From Geotalea toluenoxydans JCM 15764 (GTDB lineage: Bacteria; Desulfobacterota; Desulfuromonadia; Geobacterales; Geobacteraceae), in contig NZ_BBCJ01000007.1 in assembly GCF_001311985.1 (NCBI RefSeq), positions 95,690 through 159,689 of the forward strand: a DNA stretch of 64,000 nt, read 5' to 3'. Shown one piece after another: positions 43,399 through 53,897 of the stretch (positions within the stretch are counted from its first letter, which is position 1; every line of letters begins with the position of its first letter). A program made the translations under genes and the position numbers. The notes beneath the pieces were generated by a model. That model saw only the letters and a list, made by a program, of their open reading frames with translations, was not told where the DNA came from and did not search any database.

Positions 43399-44329
43399 AT
43401 GAACTTAGCCGATATAAGAAAAAAAGCGCAGCAGGAAAAGGAAGCCCTACAGGCGGCATTGGCCGAATTGACACATGAAACTGCTGATTCCCTTGATGGA
43501 GAAGATGATTATCCTGAAGCATACAACGACCCGCTTTATGATGCCGAAGCATACTTTGAAGACGGTGAGTCTTTTGAGACTGACGGGCCTATTGCCGCAG
43601 CAGACCAAGTTTCAGGCAAAGGCGACCGGTCTGCTGTAATGGACGCAGGCCCCCTTTCTCCTGAGGATATCTTTCCTGAGCAGATGGAGGTGATGCTTGA
43701 CGCCCCGGGCATTCCGGGTAAGGATATGTCGCCACCTTCGCCACAGGCGCCGAAGACTGTTTCGGCGCCGGTTATAGAAGAAAAAGCGGCCTCTTCCGGC
43801 TTCGATCCCATAAGGGTCATGCTTGAAGGACGTTCCAGCGCCGGCCATGATGAGGATGCATTTATCGGCCCCGCAACAAATCAGGAGAGCGATGCCGCAA
43901 ATTCCCAGGAGTTACTGTGTTTCAAAGTTGCTTCCGAGGAGTATGCACTGAACATCATGGAAATCAAGGAGATCATCAAGCCGCGCGAGGTCACCGAAGT
44001 TCCGCGTGTACCAGCTTTCGTCTCGGGGGTACTTTCTGCGGGGAATCATTATCCCCATTTTTGATATGAACGCCAGGCTGGGCCTTTCCAGAGATGGTTC
44101 TACCGGTAAGGAGCGGATAATTGTCGTCAAAAACGGCGACGACGGTTATTGCGGGATACTTGTGGATGAGGTCGTTCAGGTCGTACGTATTGAAGACAGG
44201 TTGCTGGAGCCTCCACCAACGGTTCTTGAGGGAATAGATCGTGATTTCGTCAGCGGTATAGGTCGTTATCATGGCAGAATGCTGATTTTGCTCAACATGG
44301 ACAAGATCCTGGATATTACCCTTTACTGA
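43399..44329 (+). CDS. CheW-domain protein with long acidic N-terminus (frameshifted)
   Basis: Residues 1-170 are acidic and low in predicted structure after an N-terminal coil (IRKKAQQEKEALQAALAEL). The CheW domain follows: LLCFKVASEEYALNIMEIKEIIKP, and after a break near 44035, GIIIPIFDMNARLGL and LLNMDKILD. The break is equivalent to one extra base in the SGVLS-LRG segment. Joined length about 310 residues. It may couple CheA to an unknown receptor, with the long tail as a tether. It differs from the plain cheW downstream. Confidence 0.85.
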
Positions 44330-44345
44330 CAGACGGGGGAAGAAC

Positions 44346-44720
44346 ATGTACAGTAAAAAGATTCTTATTGTTGAAGACGAAGAGAGTCTGCTGAAATTGG
44401 AGAGCATCCTTCTTTCATCCAAAGGCTATTCAGTCGTCGGCGTAATGGACGGTAAAGCAGCTCTCGAAGAGGTTAAGGTCAATCGCCCTGATCTGGTGGT
44501 GCTGGATGTCATGCTCCCGGAGATGGACGGTTTCGAAGTCTGCCGGCATATCAAGGAAAACCCTGAAACCAGCAGCATCCCAGTCGTCATGCTCACAGCG
44601 AAGAAAAGCAATAATGACGTGGAGCGGGGAAAACAGGCCGGAGCTGAAGCATATATAACCAAACCCTTCAAGTCGGCAAAAGTCATAGAGGTAATTGAAG
44701 GCCTCATCAGCGGCCATTAA
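44346..44720 (+). CDS. CheY-like single receiver
   Basis: Complete receiver of 124 residues: ILIVEDEESLLKL, phospho-acceptor Asp in VVLDVMLPEMDGFEV, Thr in MLTAKK, Lys in YITKPFKSAKV. No output domain. It sits between the two cheW genes. Confidence 0.88.
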   Translation: MYSKKILIVEDEESLLKLESILLSSKGYSVVGVMDGKAALEEVKVNRPDLVVLDVMLPEMDGFEVCRHIKENPETSSIPVVMLTAKKSNNDVERGKQAGAEAYITKPFKSAKVIEVIEGLISGH

Positions 44721-44765
44721 AGCCTCGCACGACTCAAAACCAACTGGATTGAAGAAGGAACAGCG

Positions 44766-45221
44766 ATGCACTCCGATAATAGTGATATTCAAGTCGCCTG
44801 CTTTACCCTTGATGACAACATTTACGCAGTGGATATCATGCGTATCAGGGAAATCATCAAACCTCAGAAGCTGACCAGCCTGCCCAAGGCCCCCCCCTAT
44901 GTGGAAGGGATCATAAATCTGCGTGGTTCCGTTATTCCGGTCATTGACCTGCGTAAAAGGTTCGATCTGCCGGTCCGCGAAATCGACAGCGCGGTAAGGC
45001 TGCTGATTGTGAGAGTGGCAAAGCAACTACTTGGTTTTGTCGTTGATAACGTTACCGAAGTCATCACCGTGCCTGCCAGAGACATAAAACCTCCGCCACA
45101 GATAGCAGGGGGTATTGGCGCCCAGTACCTCCTTGGAGTCTGCCTGTTCCAGGAGGCACTGATCATGCTGTTGAACATCGACACAATATTTACTGCCAGA
45201 GAGGCTTCCGAGCTAGGCTGA
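44766..45221 (+). CDS. cheW: CheW coupling protein
   Basis: The 151-residue protein is a single CheW domain: VACFTLDDNIYAVDIMRIREI, GIINLRGSVIPVIDLRKRF and LLGVCLFQEALIMLLNID. It would link CheA to receptors. No receptor gene is in the cluster, so partners must lie elsewhere in the genome or be atypical. Confidence 0.92.
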   Translation: MHSDNSDIQVACFTLDDNIYAVDIMRIREIIKPQKLTSLPKAPPYVEGIINLRGSVIPVIDLRKRFDLPVREIDSAVRLLIVRVAKQLLGFVVDNVTEVITVPARDIKPPPQIAGGIGAQYLLGVCLFQEALIMLLNIDTIFTAREASELG

Positions 45222-45274
45222 TTGGCTCTATGCATGGTGAAGGTTGAGATTTACCGGTGAGGGAAAGGCTGACA

Positions 45275-46247
45275 TGCTTATCATTTGTCCCAGTTGCAAG
45301 ACAAAATTCAGTTTCGACGACTCGAAGATCGGCCACAGGGAATAAAGCTTAGATGCAGCAAATGCCGGACGATCTTCAGTGTGACCAGGAAGGTCGAGAC
45401 TCCAGTGCCTGCTCCAGCGCCACCAGCGGCAGCGACTCCGGCTGCCCGAAATATAAAGATCATCATTGCGAACGAAAGCGCCTCTTTCTGTGGGGCAGTG
45501 GCAAAAATTCTGGAACCTGAGCCGTTTACGGTCTTAACCTTCAATGACGGCAAGGAAGCTTTCGAGGCTGTGCAGCGTGTGCGCCCCGATGTGATATTGC
45601 TGGATGTGGCGCTTCCCTCCATGTACGGGTTCGAGGTGTGTGAGAGGATCAGAAAGGATCCTGCTCTTTCTGCAGTGAAAATCATTCTTATTGCCGCTAT
45701 TTACGATAAAACACGCTATAAAAGATCACCGATTTCCCTGTATGGTGCAGATGATTACATCGAGAAGCATCATATACCCGATTCTCTTGTCTCCATGATC
45801 TACCGCTATGTGACGGATCAAAAGCCTTTGGAAAAGCCCCGAGGAGATGAATCCGTCACAGTCAGCGAAAGCATGGTTACGCCGCAGCATTTGGACCAGA
45901 AGGAAATAGACGCACAGCTGGATGCACGCAGGCAAATGCAGGCTGCTGAAGAACAGGAGACTGTACCGCCTACTGCGCCGCCTGCTGCCGCAGTATCTTC
46001 AGAAGCCCATGAGAAGGCCAAGCGACTGGCCCGGATAATTGTCTCCGACATCATTCTCTATAATCAGGCAAAGGTAGAAGAAGGGGTCAAAAACGGCTCC
46101 TTTTACTCCTTGTTGGAAGATGACATCCGTGAAGGCCGGGCTCTTTATGAGCGTCGGGTTCCCGAAGAGATCAGGAAAAATACTTCATTTCTTGACACCG
46201 CCTTTGAGGAACTGATTGCAAAGAAGAAGCAGGAACTGAAACTGTGA
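45275..46247 (+). CDS. Zinc-ribbon protein with degenerate receiver domain (frameshifted)
   Basis: The N-terminus MLIICPSCKTKFSFDDSKI has the first Cys pair of an MJ0042-type zinc ribbon; after a frame break near 45335 the second pair is RCSKCRTIF. A receiver-like domain follows (IIIANESASF, VILLDVALPSMYGFEV, GADDYIEKHH). It keeps the central Asp but has Asn-Glu where the acidic pair is expected and Ala in place of the Thr (LIAAIY). The last 130 residues are charged and helical. The break is equivalent to one extra base. Function unknown; phosphorylation may be weak or absent. Confidence 0.75.
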
Positions 46248-46266
46248 AGCATGCTTTATCGTCACA

Positions 46267-48290
46267 ATGGAGAGCGTAGTGGATAGACTGCAGATTCTGA
46301 TCGAGGCGCTTCATTCGGCCGACGAAGAGAAAAGGAGGCTGGCAGTGGTCGGATTTAGGGATTATCCCCTCGATCAGACACTGGATAGCCTTTTTCTAGC
46401 CCTGGGGGATACCAGCTGGCGGGTCCGCAAAGAGGCTGTAGACATAATTGTGGTGGCCGCAGAAGGAGAAAACGCCGGCAATCTTCAGGAAGAACTTGTC
46501 AACATGCTCAGGTCCCAGGATAATGCCGGGTTACGCAATTCAGCCGTGGAATCACTGGAAAAACTGGGTAAAAAGGCTTCCAAGGTCCTGTGTCTTCATA
46601 TTGCCGACGAAGACCATGATGTGCGTAAATTCATCATCGACATCATGGGCAATATCGGTGATCCTGCTTTCGTCCCTGCACTGATCAATGCTTTGGACGA
46701 TCCGGATGCCAATGCCCGTGCTGCCGCTGCCGAAAATCTTGGGAAAATCCAGGATGTGCGCGCCTTGCCTGAGCTTCTTGAGGCCTTGGCAAAGAGTGAT
46801 GTGCTGCTCAAATTCACGATTCTCGAAGCTGTGGGCAAGATCGGTCAGCCGGTCCCTGTGTCTGCCATTGCTCCCCTTGCCAACGACAACCTCCTCAAAA
46901 AAGCTGTCTATGACTGTCTTGGTGCCATAGGCGATCTGGATGCAATTCCGCTTCTGGTTGAAGGATTGAAGGACAGGCAGAAAAAGGCTCGCGAAGCTGC
47001 CGCAACTGGTCTTGTCGCCCTGAGGAAGCGCCTCTCTTCTTCGTCTGGTGAAGAGATAATGGATAATAAACTGGAGCAGCTGAAGGGGACATCCCATGTG
47101 GATGATCTGATCGACTCCTTCAATAATGCAGAAAACAGCTTGAAAGAGGCTTTTGCCATTCTTCTCGGTGTCATCGGCGATGCAAGGGCGGCCAAACCTC
47201 TTCTTTTAGGTTGCAATGATGACAGGCTCAGAAGGCTGTGTCTGCAAGCATTGAGAAAGATTGGGAACGCAGCAGCAGCTTCGCTGCTTGAAGTTTTTCC
47301 CTCTGCAGAAGACGATCAGCGTTGTTTCATTGTCTATCTCTGTGGTGAACTTGGCTGCAAGGAATCGGTATCGCTTCTGACGGAAGGGATGCTGGACCTG
47401 AATCCTCAGCTGCGGCTTGCTTCGGTCAAAGCTGCCGGAAAGACCGGTCTCACTGTTTTTGTTAATGAGGTGGCCCATCTTCTTGAAGATAACGAAACGG
47501 AAGTCAGAAACGGGGCCATAGAAGCTCTCTACAGGCTAGCCGAAACAGACAGAATCTCAGTGGCAAGGATTGCCGGCAAGCTGGCTTCTTCGGACCTGGC
47601 TGAAAAGAGACGCAATGCGGCCGTGCTCTGCACAGCCCTGGCTGATACGGAGAGGCTTTCGCTTCTGGTTAAGGATGAGGATGCAACGGTGCGGAAGGCT
47701 GCAGTAAGTTCACTGGCCAGCCTTAAATCAGTTGCCAGTGCCGGTCATCTGGTCATGGCTCTGGTCGATGAGGATCCTGATGTCCGTATAGCTGCAGCCG
47801 GAGCTTTGGGGGATGTGGGAAGTGAGGAAGTCGTCGGACCATTGCTGCTGGCTTTGCAGGATGATGATCCTGGGTTCAGTGTGCGGTGTTGAAAAGCCTG
47901 GGCAATCTGAAAAACGAGGCAACGTTGCCTGCCATAGTCCAGCTGTTCGAGCGCGCCGATGGGCTTGTGCTTATAACTGCACTGGATGCTGTAGCAAAGA
48001 TCGGAGGGGAGACGGCAAGGGCGCTTGTTGAGAAAGCTCTGGACAATTCCGATGAAGAGGTGGTTAAGGCTGCAATCGGCATATTAACCCGGGAAAACGA
48101 TGCATGGGTGCATACGCACCGCGATAAGCTTTTAAACCACTCCCACTGGGATGTGAGAAGCACCTTCATAAAAGCCATGGTTTCACGGTTGGGAGAAAAG
48201 TCGTTTCCTTATCTGCGACAGGCTCTTCAAACGGAGACCGATGAATTGGTCAAGGGACAGATCATTGAGTTGATGGATCGGGTTCTTTAA
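46267..48290 (+). CDS. HEAT-repeat (PBS-lyase type) scaffold protein (frameshifted)
   Basis: The protein is about 674 residues made of some 18 HEAT-like helical repeats with the pattern DxDxxVRxxAxxALGxIG. Examples are DDPDANARAAAAENLGKI, DEDATVRKAAVSSLASL and DEDPDVRIAAAGALGDVG. A break near 47880 is equivalent to one missing base and the repeats go on after it. There is no signal peptide. HEAT proteins of this type act as scaffolds. Its place between receivers and cheR suggests it organises the signalling complex. It overlaps cheR by 1 base. Confidence 0.85.
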
Positions 48291-49165
48291 TGTTCTATTC
48301 AGACCCTGAAGTACAAATGACCGATGAAGAGTTCCGCCTGATACGGGACCTTATCTATACCCACTGTGGTCTCTATTTTGATAACGATTCCAAGTATCTT
48401 CTTGAAAAACGGCTGGGCCGCAGATTGTCACAGCATCAGATCAAAGAGTTCAGGGATTACTATCATCTATTGAAATACGACAGGAACAGGGATCAGGAAT
48501 TGTCAGATATCATGGATGTTCTGACTACCAATGAAACCTACTTTTTCCGCGAGGCTTTTCAGCTCAAGGCCTTTACCAGTGAAATTGTCCCTGAACTGAT
48601 GGCCGCGAAAGAGAAAAAAGGGGATCGCTCCTTGCGGATCTGGAGTGCCGGCTGTTCCACGGGGGAAGAACCATACACCATTGCCATGCTTTTGCTTGAA
48701 CTGGGGGTTCTCAAGGACTGGCGTGTGGAGATTGTTGGTACCGATATCAGCCAGAGAGTCTTGCATCAGGCGAGAAAAGCTACCTACGGCAAAACCTCTT
48801 TCCGTTCAACCGATGAAACATATATCAACCGCTTTTTCCAGGAACAGGATGGTCTTTGCAAGATCAACGACGAAGTCAGGGAACTGGTTACCATCAGCCA
48901 CCTCAATCTCTTTGACCAAAATCGTCTGGCTCTCCTGGGCAAAATGGATGTCATCTTCTGCCGTAACGTCATCATTTATTTTGACCAGATTGCCAAGAAA
49001 AAGGTTGTCGAATCTTTTTATAAGGTCCTCCGGGACGGAGGCTACCTGCTTTTAGGTCATTCCGAATCCTTGATGAACATTTCCACTGCCTTTGCCCTGA
49101 AGCACCTGAAAAACGATATGGTGTACCAGAAGCCACCAACTGCCGGAACTGGAGTTTTTGCATGA
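48290..49165 (+). CDS. cheR: Chemoreceptor methyltransferase CheR
   Basis: The N-terminal helical domain ([20 protein letters not shown]) precedes the SAM-binding domain with [26 protein letters not shown] and [11 protein letters not shown]. Length 291 residues. It methylates glutamates of chemoreceptors using S-adenosylmethionine. It overlaps cheB by 4 bp. Its presence implies a methylated receptor, although none is encoded in this cluster. Confidence 0.94.
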   Translation: MFYSDPEVQMTDEEFRLIRDLIYTHCGLYFDNDSKYLLEKRLGRRLSQHQIKEFRDYYHLLKYDRNRDQELSDIMDVLTTNETYFFREAFQLKAFTSEIVPELMAAKEKKGDRSLRIWSAGCSTGEEPYTIAMLLLELGVLKDWRVEIVGTDISQRVLHQARKATYGKTSFRSTDETYINRFFQEQDGLCKINDEVRELVTISHLNLFDQNRLALLGKMDVIFCRNVIIYFDQIAKKKVVESFYKVLRDGGYLLLGHSESLMNISTAFALKHLKNDMVYQKPPTAGTGVFA

Positions 49166-50223
49166 AGAAAGTTAGAATCGTTGTCATAGATGATTCTGCA
49201 TACAATAGACGCACCATAACAAAGATGCTTGAGGAAATTCCCGAGGTCGAGGTGGTAGGCTATGCAGTCAACGGCGAGGAGGGAATCAGGCGGGTGATAG
49301 ACCTCACCCCCGATCTGGTTACCCTGGACCTTGAGATGCCGAAGATGGACGGCTTCACCACGTTGCGAATCATCATGAACAGCTGCCCGACTCCGGTGAT
49401 CGTCATCAGTGCCGGAAGTGACGATGAAAAGGTTTTCAAGGCGCTGGAATTGGGAGCTGTCGATTTCATAGCTAAACCGACCCGAACCATTTCCGATGAG
49501 CTCCTCAAGATACAGGATGACCTGCAGAAGAAGGTTCGAAGCGTCTTCAACCTCAACATGGCCGGCATCAAGCGGAGGGAAGCTCTTTTCAGTCAGGATG
49601 CAGCGAAGAGACCCCTATCCATAGCTCCGACTAAAAAATCACAGATAGACATCGTCGCTATCGGAGCTTCTACCGGCGGTCCGCCAGCACTGCAGAGTAT
49701 ATTTTCCGCTTTTGACACGCCTCTGCCTGTGGCCATAGTGGTTTCGCAGCACATGCCACCCGGTTTTACCAAGGCTTTTGCGGAAAGATTGAACAGAACA
49801 TCCGGCTTTGAGATCAAAGAAGCCAAAGACGGTGACACCGTAAGCCCAGGTCGCGTCCTTATCGCTCCGGGTGGCCGGAACCTGATATTCAACAGGTTGG
49901 ATGGAGTGGTCATTGCACGGGTGGTCGACCCGTTGCCTGAAGACAAATATGTACCTTCTGTGGATGCCATGTTTGCTTCCTGTGCCAAGATCTATGGTTC
50001 AAGGATGCTTGCAGTGGTGCTGACGGGGATGGGCAATGACGGGAGCCGCGGCGTCAGGGCGGCCAAAGCTGCTGGGGGCGGTGTTTTTGCGGAATCCGAC
50101 GAATCGGCGGTGGTTTTCGGGATGCCCAGAGAGGCCATAGCAACAGGTCTTGTGGACAGGATCACCACCATCGATAAAATGTCATGCGAAATTTTATCCT
50201 ATTGCGGAATTCAGCGTAGATAG
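49162..50223 (+). CDS. cheB: Chemoreceptor methylesterase CheB
   Basis: The receiver ([32 protein letters not shown]) is followed by the methylesterase with catalytic Ser in [12 protein letters not shown], His in SQHMPPGF and Asp in [10 protein letters not shown]. Length 353 residues. It removes methyl groups when phosphorylated by CheA and pairs with CheR for adaptation. Complete and intact. Confidence 0.95.
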   Translation: MKKVRIVVIDDSAYNRRTITKMLEEIPEVEVVGYAVNGEEGIRRVIDLTPDLVTLDLEMPKMDGFTTLRIIMNSCPTPVIVISAGSDDEKVFKALELGAVDFIAKPTRTISDELLKIQDDLQKKVRSVFNLNMAGIKRREALFSQDAAKRPLSIAPTKKSQIDIVAIGASTGGPPALQSIFSAFDTPLPVAIVVSQHMPPGFTKAFAERLNRTSGFEIKEAKDGDTVSPGRVLIAPGGRNLIFNRLDGVVIARVVDPLPEDKYVPSVDAMFASCAKIYGSRMLAVVLTGMGNDGSRGVRAAKAAGGGVFAESDESAVVFGMPREAIATGLVDRITTIDKMSCEILSYCGIQRR

Positions 50224-50250
50224 AAACAACCAAAAAGTCAGAGGTGACAT

Positions 50251-51072
50251 ATGTCAAGGGAAGATGATAAGGGCATGCACGGCAGAGCGGAAGAATTCCT
50301 GCAGGTCTTCAAAAAGGGGGCAGAATTCACCCAGGACTTGATGCGTGAGAATGAAAGGCTTCGCTACCGGATCCTTGAGCTGGAGGAGTCATTGCCCAAC
50401 AAGGATGGGGTATCCTCGACCGATGATCATAGCAAGTTATCACAGCGGATTGATGAGCTGGAACGTGAAAAAGAAGAAATACTCAACCGTATTAAACAGG
50501 TAGAAGCGGAAAATCAGAACTTCGCTGCAAGATATATTGAAATAGAAGAGGAGAACAACAACCTGGCGAATCTTTATATTGCCAGCTATCAACTCCATTC
50601 CACCCTGGATTTCAAAGAGGTTCTGCAGATAATTACCGAGATAATCATCAACCTCATCGGCGCCGAAGAATTTTCAATCATGCTCCTTGATGAAAAGACC
50701 AATGAAATACAAGCCGTGGCCTGTGAAGGTATCCAGCGAGAAAATATACCCCATGTGAAATTGGGCCGGGGTGTTATTGGCGAGGTGGCCAAGACCGGGG
50801 AGAATCATTTTGTCGAGGATGTAAACGGTTATGTGCAGGATCTGGAAAATCCGATGGTGTGTATCCCGCTTAAAATAAAGGAACACGTAATCGGTGTTCT
50901 GGTCATTTACAAGCTGCTCATGCAGAAGTCCAGCTTCGCAGCAGTGGATTACGAGCTCTTTACCCTGCTTGCCGGACATGCTGCGACAGCGATATTCAGT
51001 TCGAGACTTTATAGCGATTCCGAAAGAAAGCTTTCGACAATCCAGGGATTTATAGATCTTCTGACCAAATGA
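50251..51072 (+). CDS. Coiled-coil GAF-domain protein
   Basis: Residues 30-100 are a heptad-rich coiled coil (RENERLRYRILELEE, RIDELEREKEEILNRIKQVE). Residues 115-260 form a GAF domain (SYQLHSTLDFKEVLQIITEI, GRGVIGEVAKTGENHFVEDV, VCIPLKIKEHVIGVLVI). There is no transmitter or output domain. It could sense a small ligand or serve as a soluble, receptor-like partner for this receptor-less cluster. That is inference. Confidence 0.75.
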   Translation: MSREDDKGMHGRAEEFLQVFKKGAEFTQDLMRENERLRYRILELEESLPNKDGVSSTDDHSKLSQRIDELEREKEEILNRIKQVEAENQNFAARYIEIEEENNNLANLYIASYQLHSTLDFKEVLQIITEIIINLIGAEEFSIMLLDEKTNEIQAVACEGIQRENIPHVKLGRGVIGEVAKTGENHFVEDVNGYVQDLENPMVCIPLKIKEHVIGVLVIYKLLMQKSSFAAVDYELFTLLAGHAATAIFSSRLYSDSERKLSTIQGFIDLLTK

Positions 51073-51172
51073 CAGCAATAAATTTCAACCTTCCAGCAGG
51101 TACAGTCGGACTTGATGATGCTGCCAGTTCAGATCATCCAGTGACAAATGGAATAAGCAGGAGGAGAGTGCT

Positions 51173-51550
51173 ATGCCGCCATATAATATTTTGATCGTTG
51201 AAGACTCCCCAACCATGAGGCAACTTATATCTTTTGCTCTCAAAAGATTGAGAGTCGTGAGAATAGTTGAGGCCAACGATGGGGTCGATGGTTTGAAAAA
51301 GCTCTCTGCGGAGAAATTCGACCTGATCTTCACGGATATTAACATGCCGATAATGGACGGTCTCAAGCTGGTGAGTCTGGTACGGACCGATTCCAATTAC
51401 AAGGCAACGCCCATTGTCGTCATCACTACGGAGGGAGCGCAAGAGGACCGGGAACGGGCACTGGCCCTTGGCGCCAATGCCTACATTACCAAGCCGATAC
51501 AACCCAACAACATACTGGATGTTGCCAAAAGGCTGCTGAAAATAGTATAG
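51173..51550 (+). CDS. CheY-like single receiver
   Basis: Complete receiver of 125 residues: ILIVEDSPTMRQLI, phospho-acceptor Asp in LIFTDINMPIMDG, Thr in VITTEGA, Lys in YITKPIQPN. It closely resembles the receiver at 40132-40497 in layout. It is the last gene of the chemosensory cluster; GGAGGAG provides the ribosome site. Confidence 0.88.
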   Translation: MPPYNILIVEDSPTMRQLISFALKRLRVVRIVEANDGVDGLKKLSAEKFDLIFTDINMPIMDGLKLVSLVRTDSNYKATPIVVITTEGAQEDRERALALGANAYITKPIQPNNILDVAKRLLKIV

Positions 51551-51603
51551 AGCCAGCGGTTGAACTTCCTCCGATGTCAAATAAGCAACCCAGAGGTCAA
51601 TTA

Positions 51604-53759
51604 GTGAAACGCTTTCTGCTGCCGTTGCCATTCCTGCTTTTTATTCCCGTGCTTCTCTTTGCCATGGATTTTCAGATGGTTACTTTCAAGACTGAGAATG
51701 CCGGCAAGGTAATTTTTGATCACGATCTTCACTTGAAAAAGCTGGGCAGCAACTGCACCGTTTGTCATAAATCCATATTTCCCATAACAACAGATGCGCC
51801 GCCGGTGACAATGGCCGAGATGGAGCAGGGGAAATCCTGCGGTGTCTGTCACAACAAAACCAAGGCATTCGGTCTTAATGAGTGCGTCAAATGCCATTTG
51901 GTCAAGGAAGTACCGATTCAGATCCCCCAGTTCGGCACCATCGTTTTCAGTCACAACTTCCATCTCGGCATGTATGGTTGTGGCGATTGCCACAACAAGC
52001 TTTTCAAGCCGGCGCCAGGCAACCCGCATATTTCCATGCGCCAGATGGAGCAAGGGGCGTCGTGCGGTGCCTGCCACGATGGGAATACTGCCTTCACCGT
52101 CAAGGAGAATTGCACCAAATGCCATGCAGTTAAGGATATTGCCTTTACTGCCGATGCCCTTTTCAGCCACAAATTCCATCTGGAAATGTACAAATGCGCC
52201 GATTGCCACAGCAAACTTTTTGTTGCCGGTCCTGAAAGCAAGCGCCATTCCATGCGTGACATGGAACAGGGAAACTCCTGCGGCGGCTGTCATGAAGCAG
52301 TACCGCTTTCAGCGTCAAAGGGGATTGCGGCAAATGCCATACGGCCACAAAGGACATCCCGTTCAAGGCGACTGACGCACTTTTCAGCCACAAGTTCCAT
52401 CTGGGTATCTATCGCTGCAACGACTGTCATAGCGGTTTATTTGTCGGCGGCGCCGGCAGCAAGCGGTATACCATGGCGGACATGGCCAAGCTGAAATCAT
52501 GCGGCGCCTGCCATGAGGGAGATGTGGCATTTACCGTCAACGCCAACTGCGGCAGGTGTCATAAAAGCACAAAAGATATAACCTTCGACATACCGGACAT
52601 AGGTTCAGTTGCTTTCAGTCATGAAATACATCTGGGCATGTATAAATGCGACGACTGCCATAACCAGGTTTTTGCCACCGGGGTGTCACGTAAAAGCTTC
52701 ACCATGGCAGAGATGGAAAAAGGCAAATCATGCGGGGCTTGCCATGACGGGAAGAGTGCTTTTACTGCCTCGGCCAACTGCGGGAAATGCCATCCGGTCA
52801 AAGACATTACCTTTACCGACGATGCCCGTTTCAGCCACACAAAGCATCTGGATATGTACAAATGCGCCGACTGCCATAGCAAATTGTTTGTTGCCGGACC
52901 TGACAACAAGCGGCGGTCCATGGCGGATATGGAAAAGGGGCAATCTTGCGGGGCCTGCCATGAAGGGAATACCGGTTTCTCCGTCAAGGGAGATTGCGAT
53001 AAGTGCCATAAATCCACCATGGAAATCGCTTTCAATGTGCCGGCAACCGGGGTAACCTACTTCAGCCACGCATTCCATATCGGCATGTACAAGTGTGCCG
53101 ATTGCCATAACGGCATTTTTACTACCGGTGCTTCTGCCAAGCGATATACCATGGGCGATATGGAGCAGGGTAAGTCCTGCGGCAGCTGCCATGACTCGAA
53201 AACGGCCTTTTCGGTCAAGGACGCTTGCCAGAAGTGCCACCCGGTAAAGGAGATCCAGTTCAAGGAATCAGGCGCATCGTTCAGTCACAAGTTCCATCTG
53301 GGCCTGTATCCGTGTAATGACTGCCACACCAAGCTCTTTATTCCGGGCAAGGGCAACAGGCGAGTCAGCATGCCTGAAATGGAAAAAGGGAAATCATGCG
53401 GCGCCTGTCACGATTCCAGCACGGCCTTTACCGTTACCGGCAGTTGCAATAAATGTCATAATGTTACCAAGGCAGTTAAATACGAGCTGCCGGAAAAGAC
53501 CGGCAGCGTCTTGTTCAGTCATAAACTGCATCTTTCCAAAGGGTACAATTGCGGCGATTGCCACAATGGGATTATTCTGGCAGGTGTCGGACGCAAGCCT
53601 TTGAAGATGAAGGATATGGAAGAGGGGAAATCTTGCGGCGCTTGTCATGGTGCAGCCATGGCCTTCAGCGTCAAGGATGCTGCCAGTTGCGGCAGATGCC
53701 ACGGCGGGAGAACCGGCGATATCCCTTCATTCCAGGAGGGTAGTGCCCCTCAATTTTAA
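51604..53759 (+). CDS. 27-haem c-type cytochrome made of nine triheme c7-type modules (frameshifted)
   Basis: A signal peptide (MKRFLLPLPFLLFIPVLLFA from GTG 51604; ATG 51574 is possible) is followed by nine repeats of about 78 residues. Each has three CxxCH haem sites in the order YxCxDCH, SCGACH and CxKCH, plus FSHxxHL giving axial His. I count 27 CxxCH motifs once a break near 52303 is joined (one missing base). This is the c7-polymer type known in Geobacter, and G. sulfurreducens has a 27-haem homologue. It would be a periplasmic electron-transfer chain. It lies 53 bases after the chemosensory cluster and before leuS. Confidence 0.93.
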
Positions 53760-53897
53760 GTCAAGAACCAATAATCAAAACTGGCCATGGAGGCAGGCGC
53801 CTGTCTTATTTTCCGTGAGAGCAGGGTTGCGGGAAAAGATGATGGGTGCTGCGTTTCCGTGGCAAAATTTTGTCCCGGGTACGGGCAGGAGGTTGTA

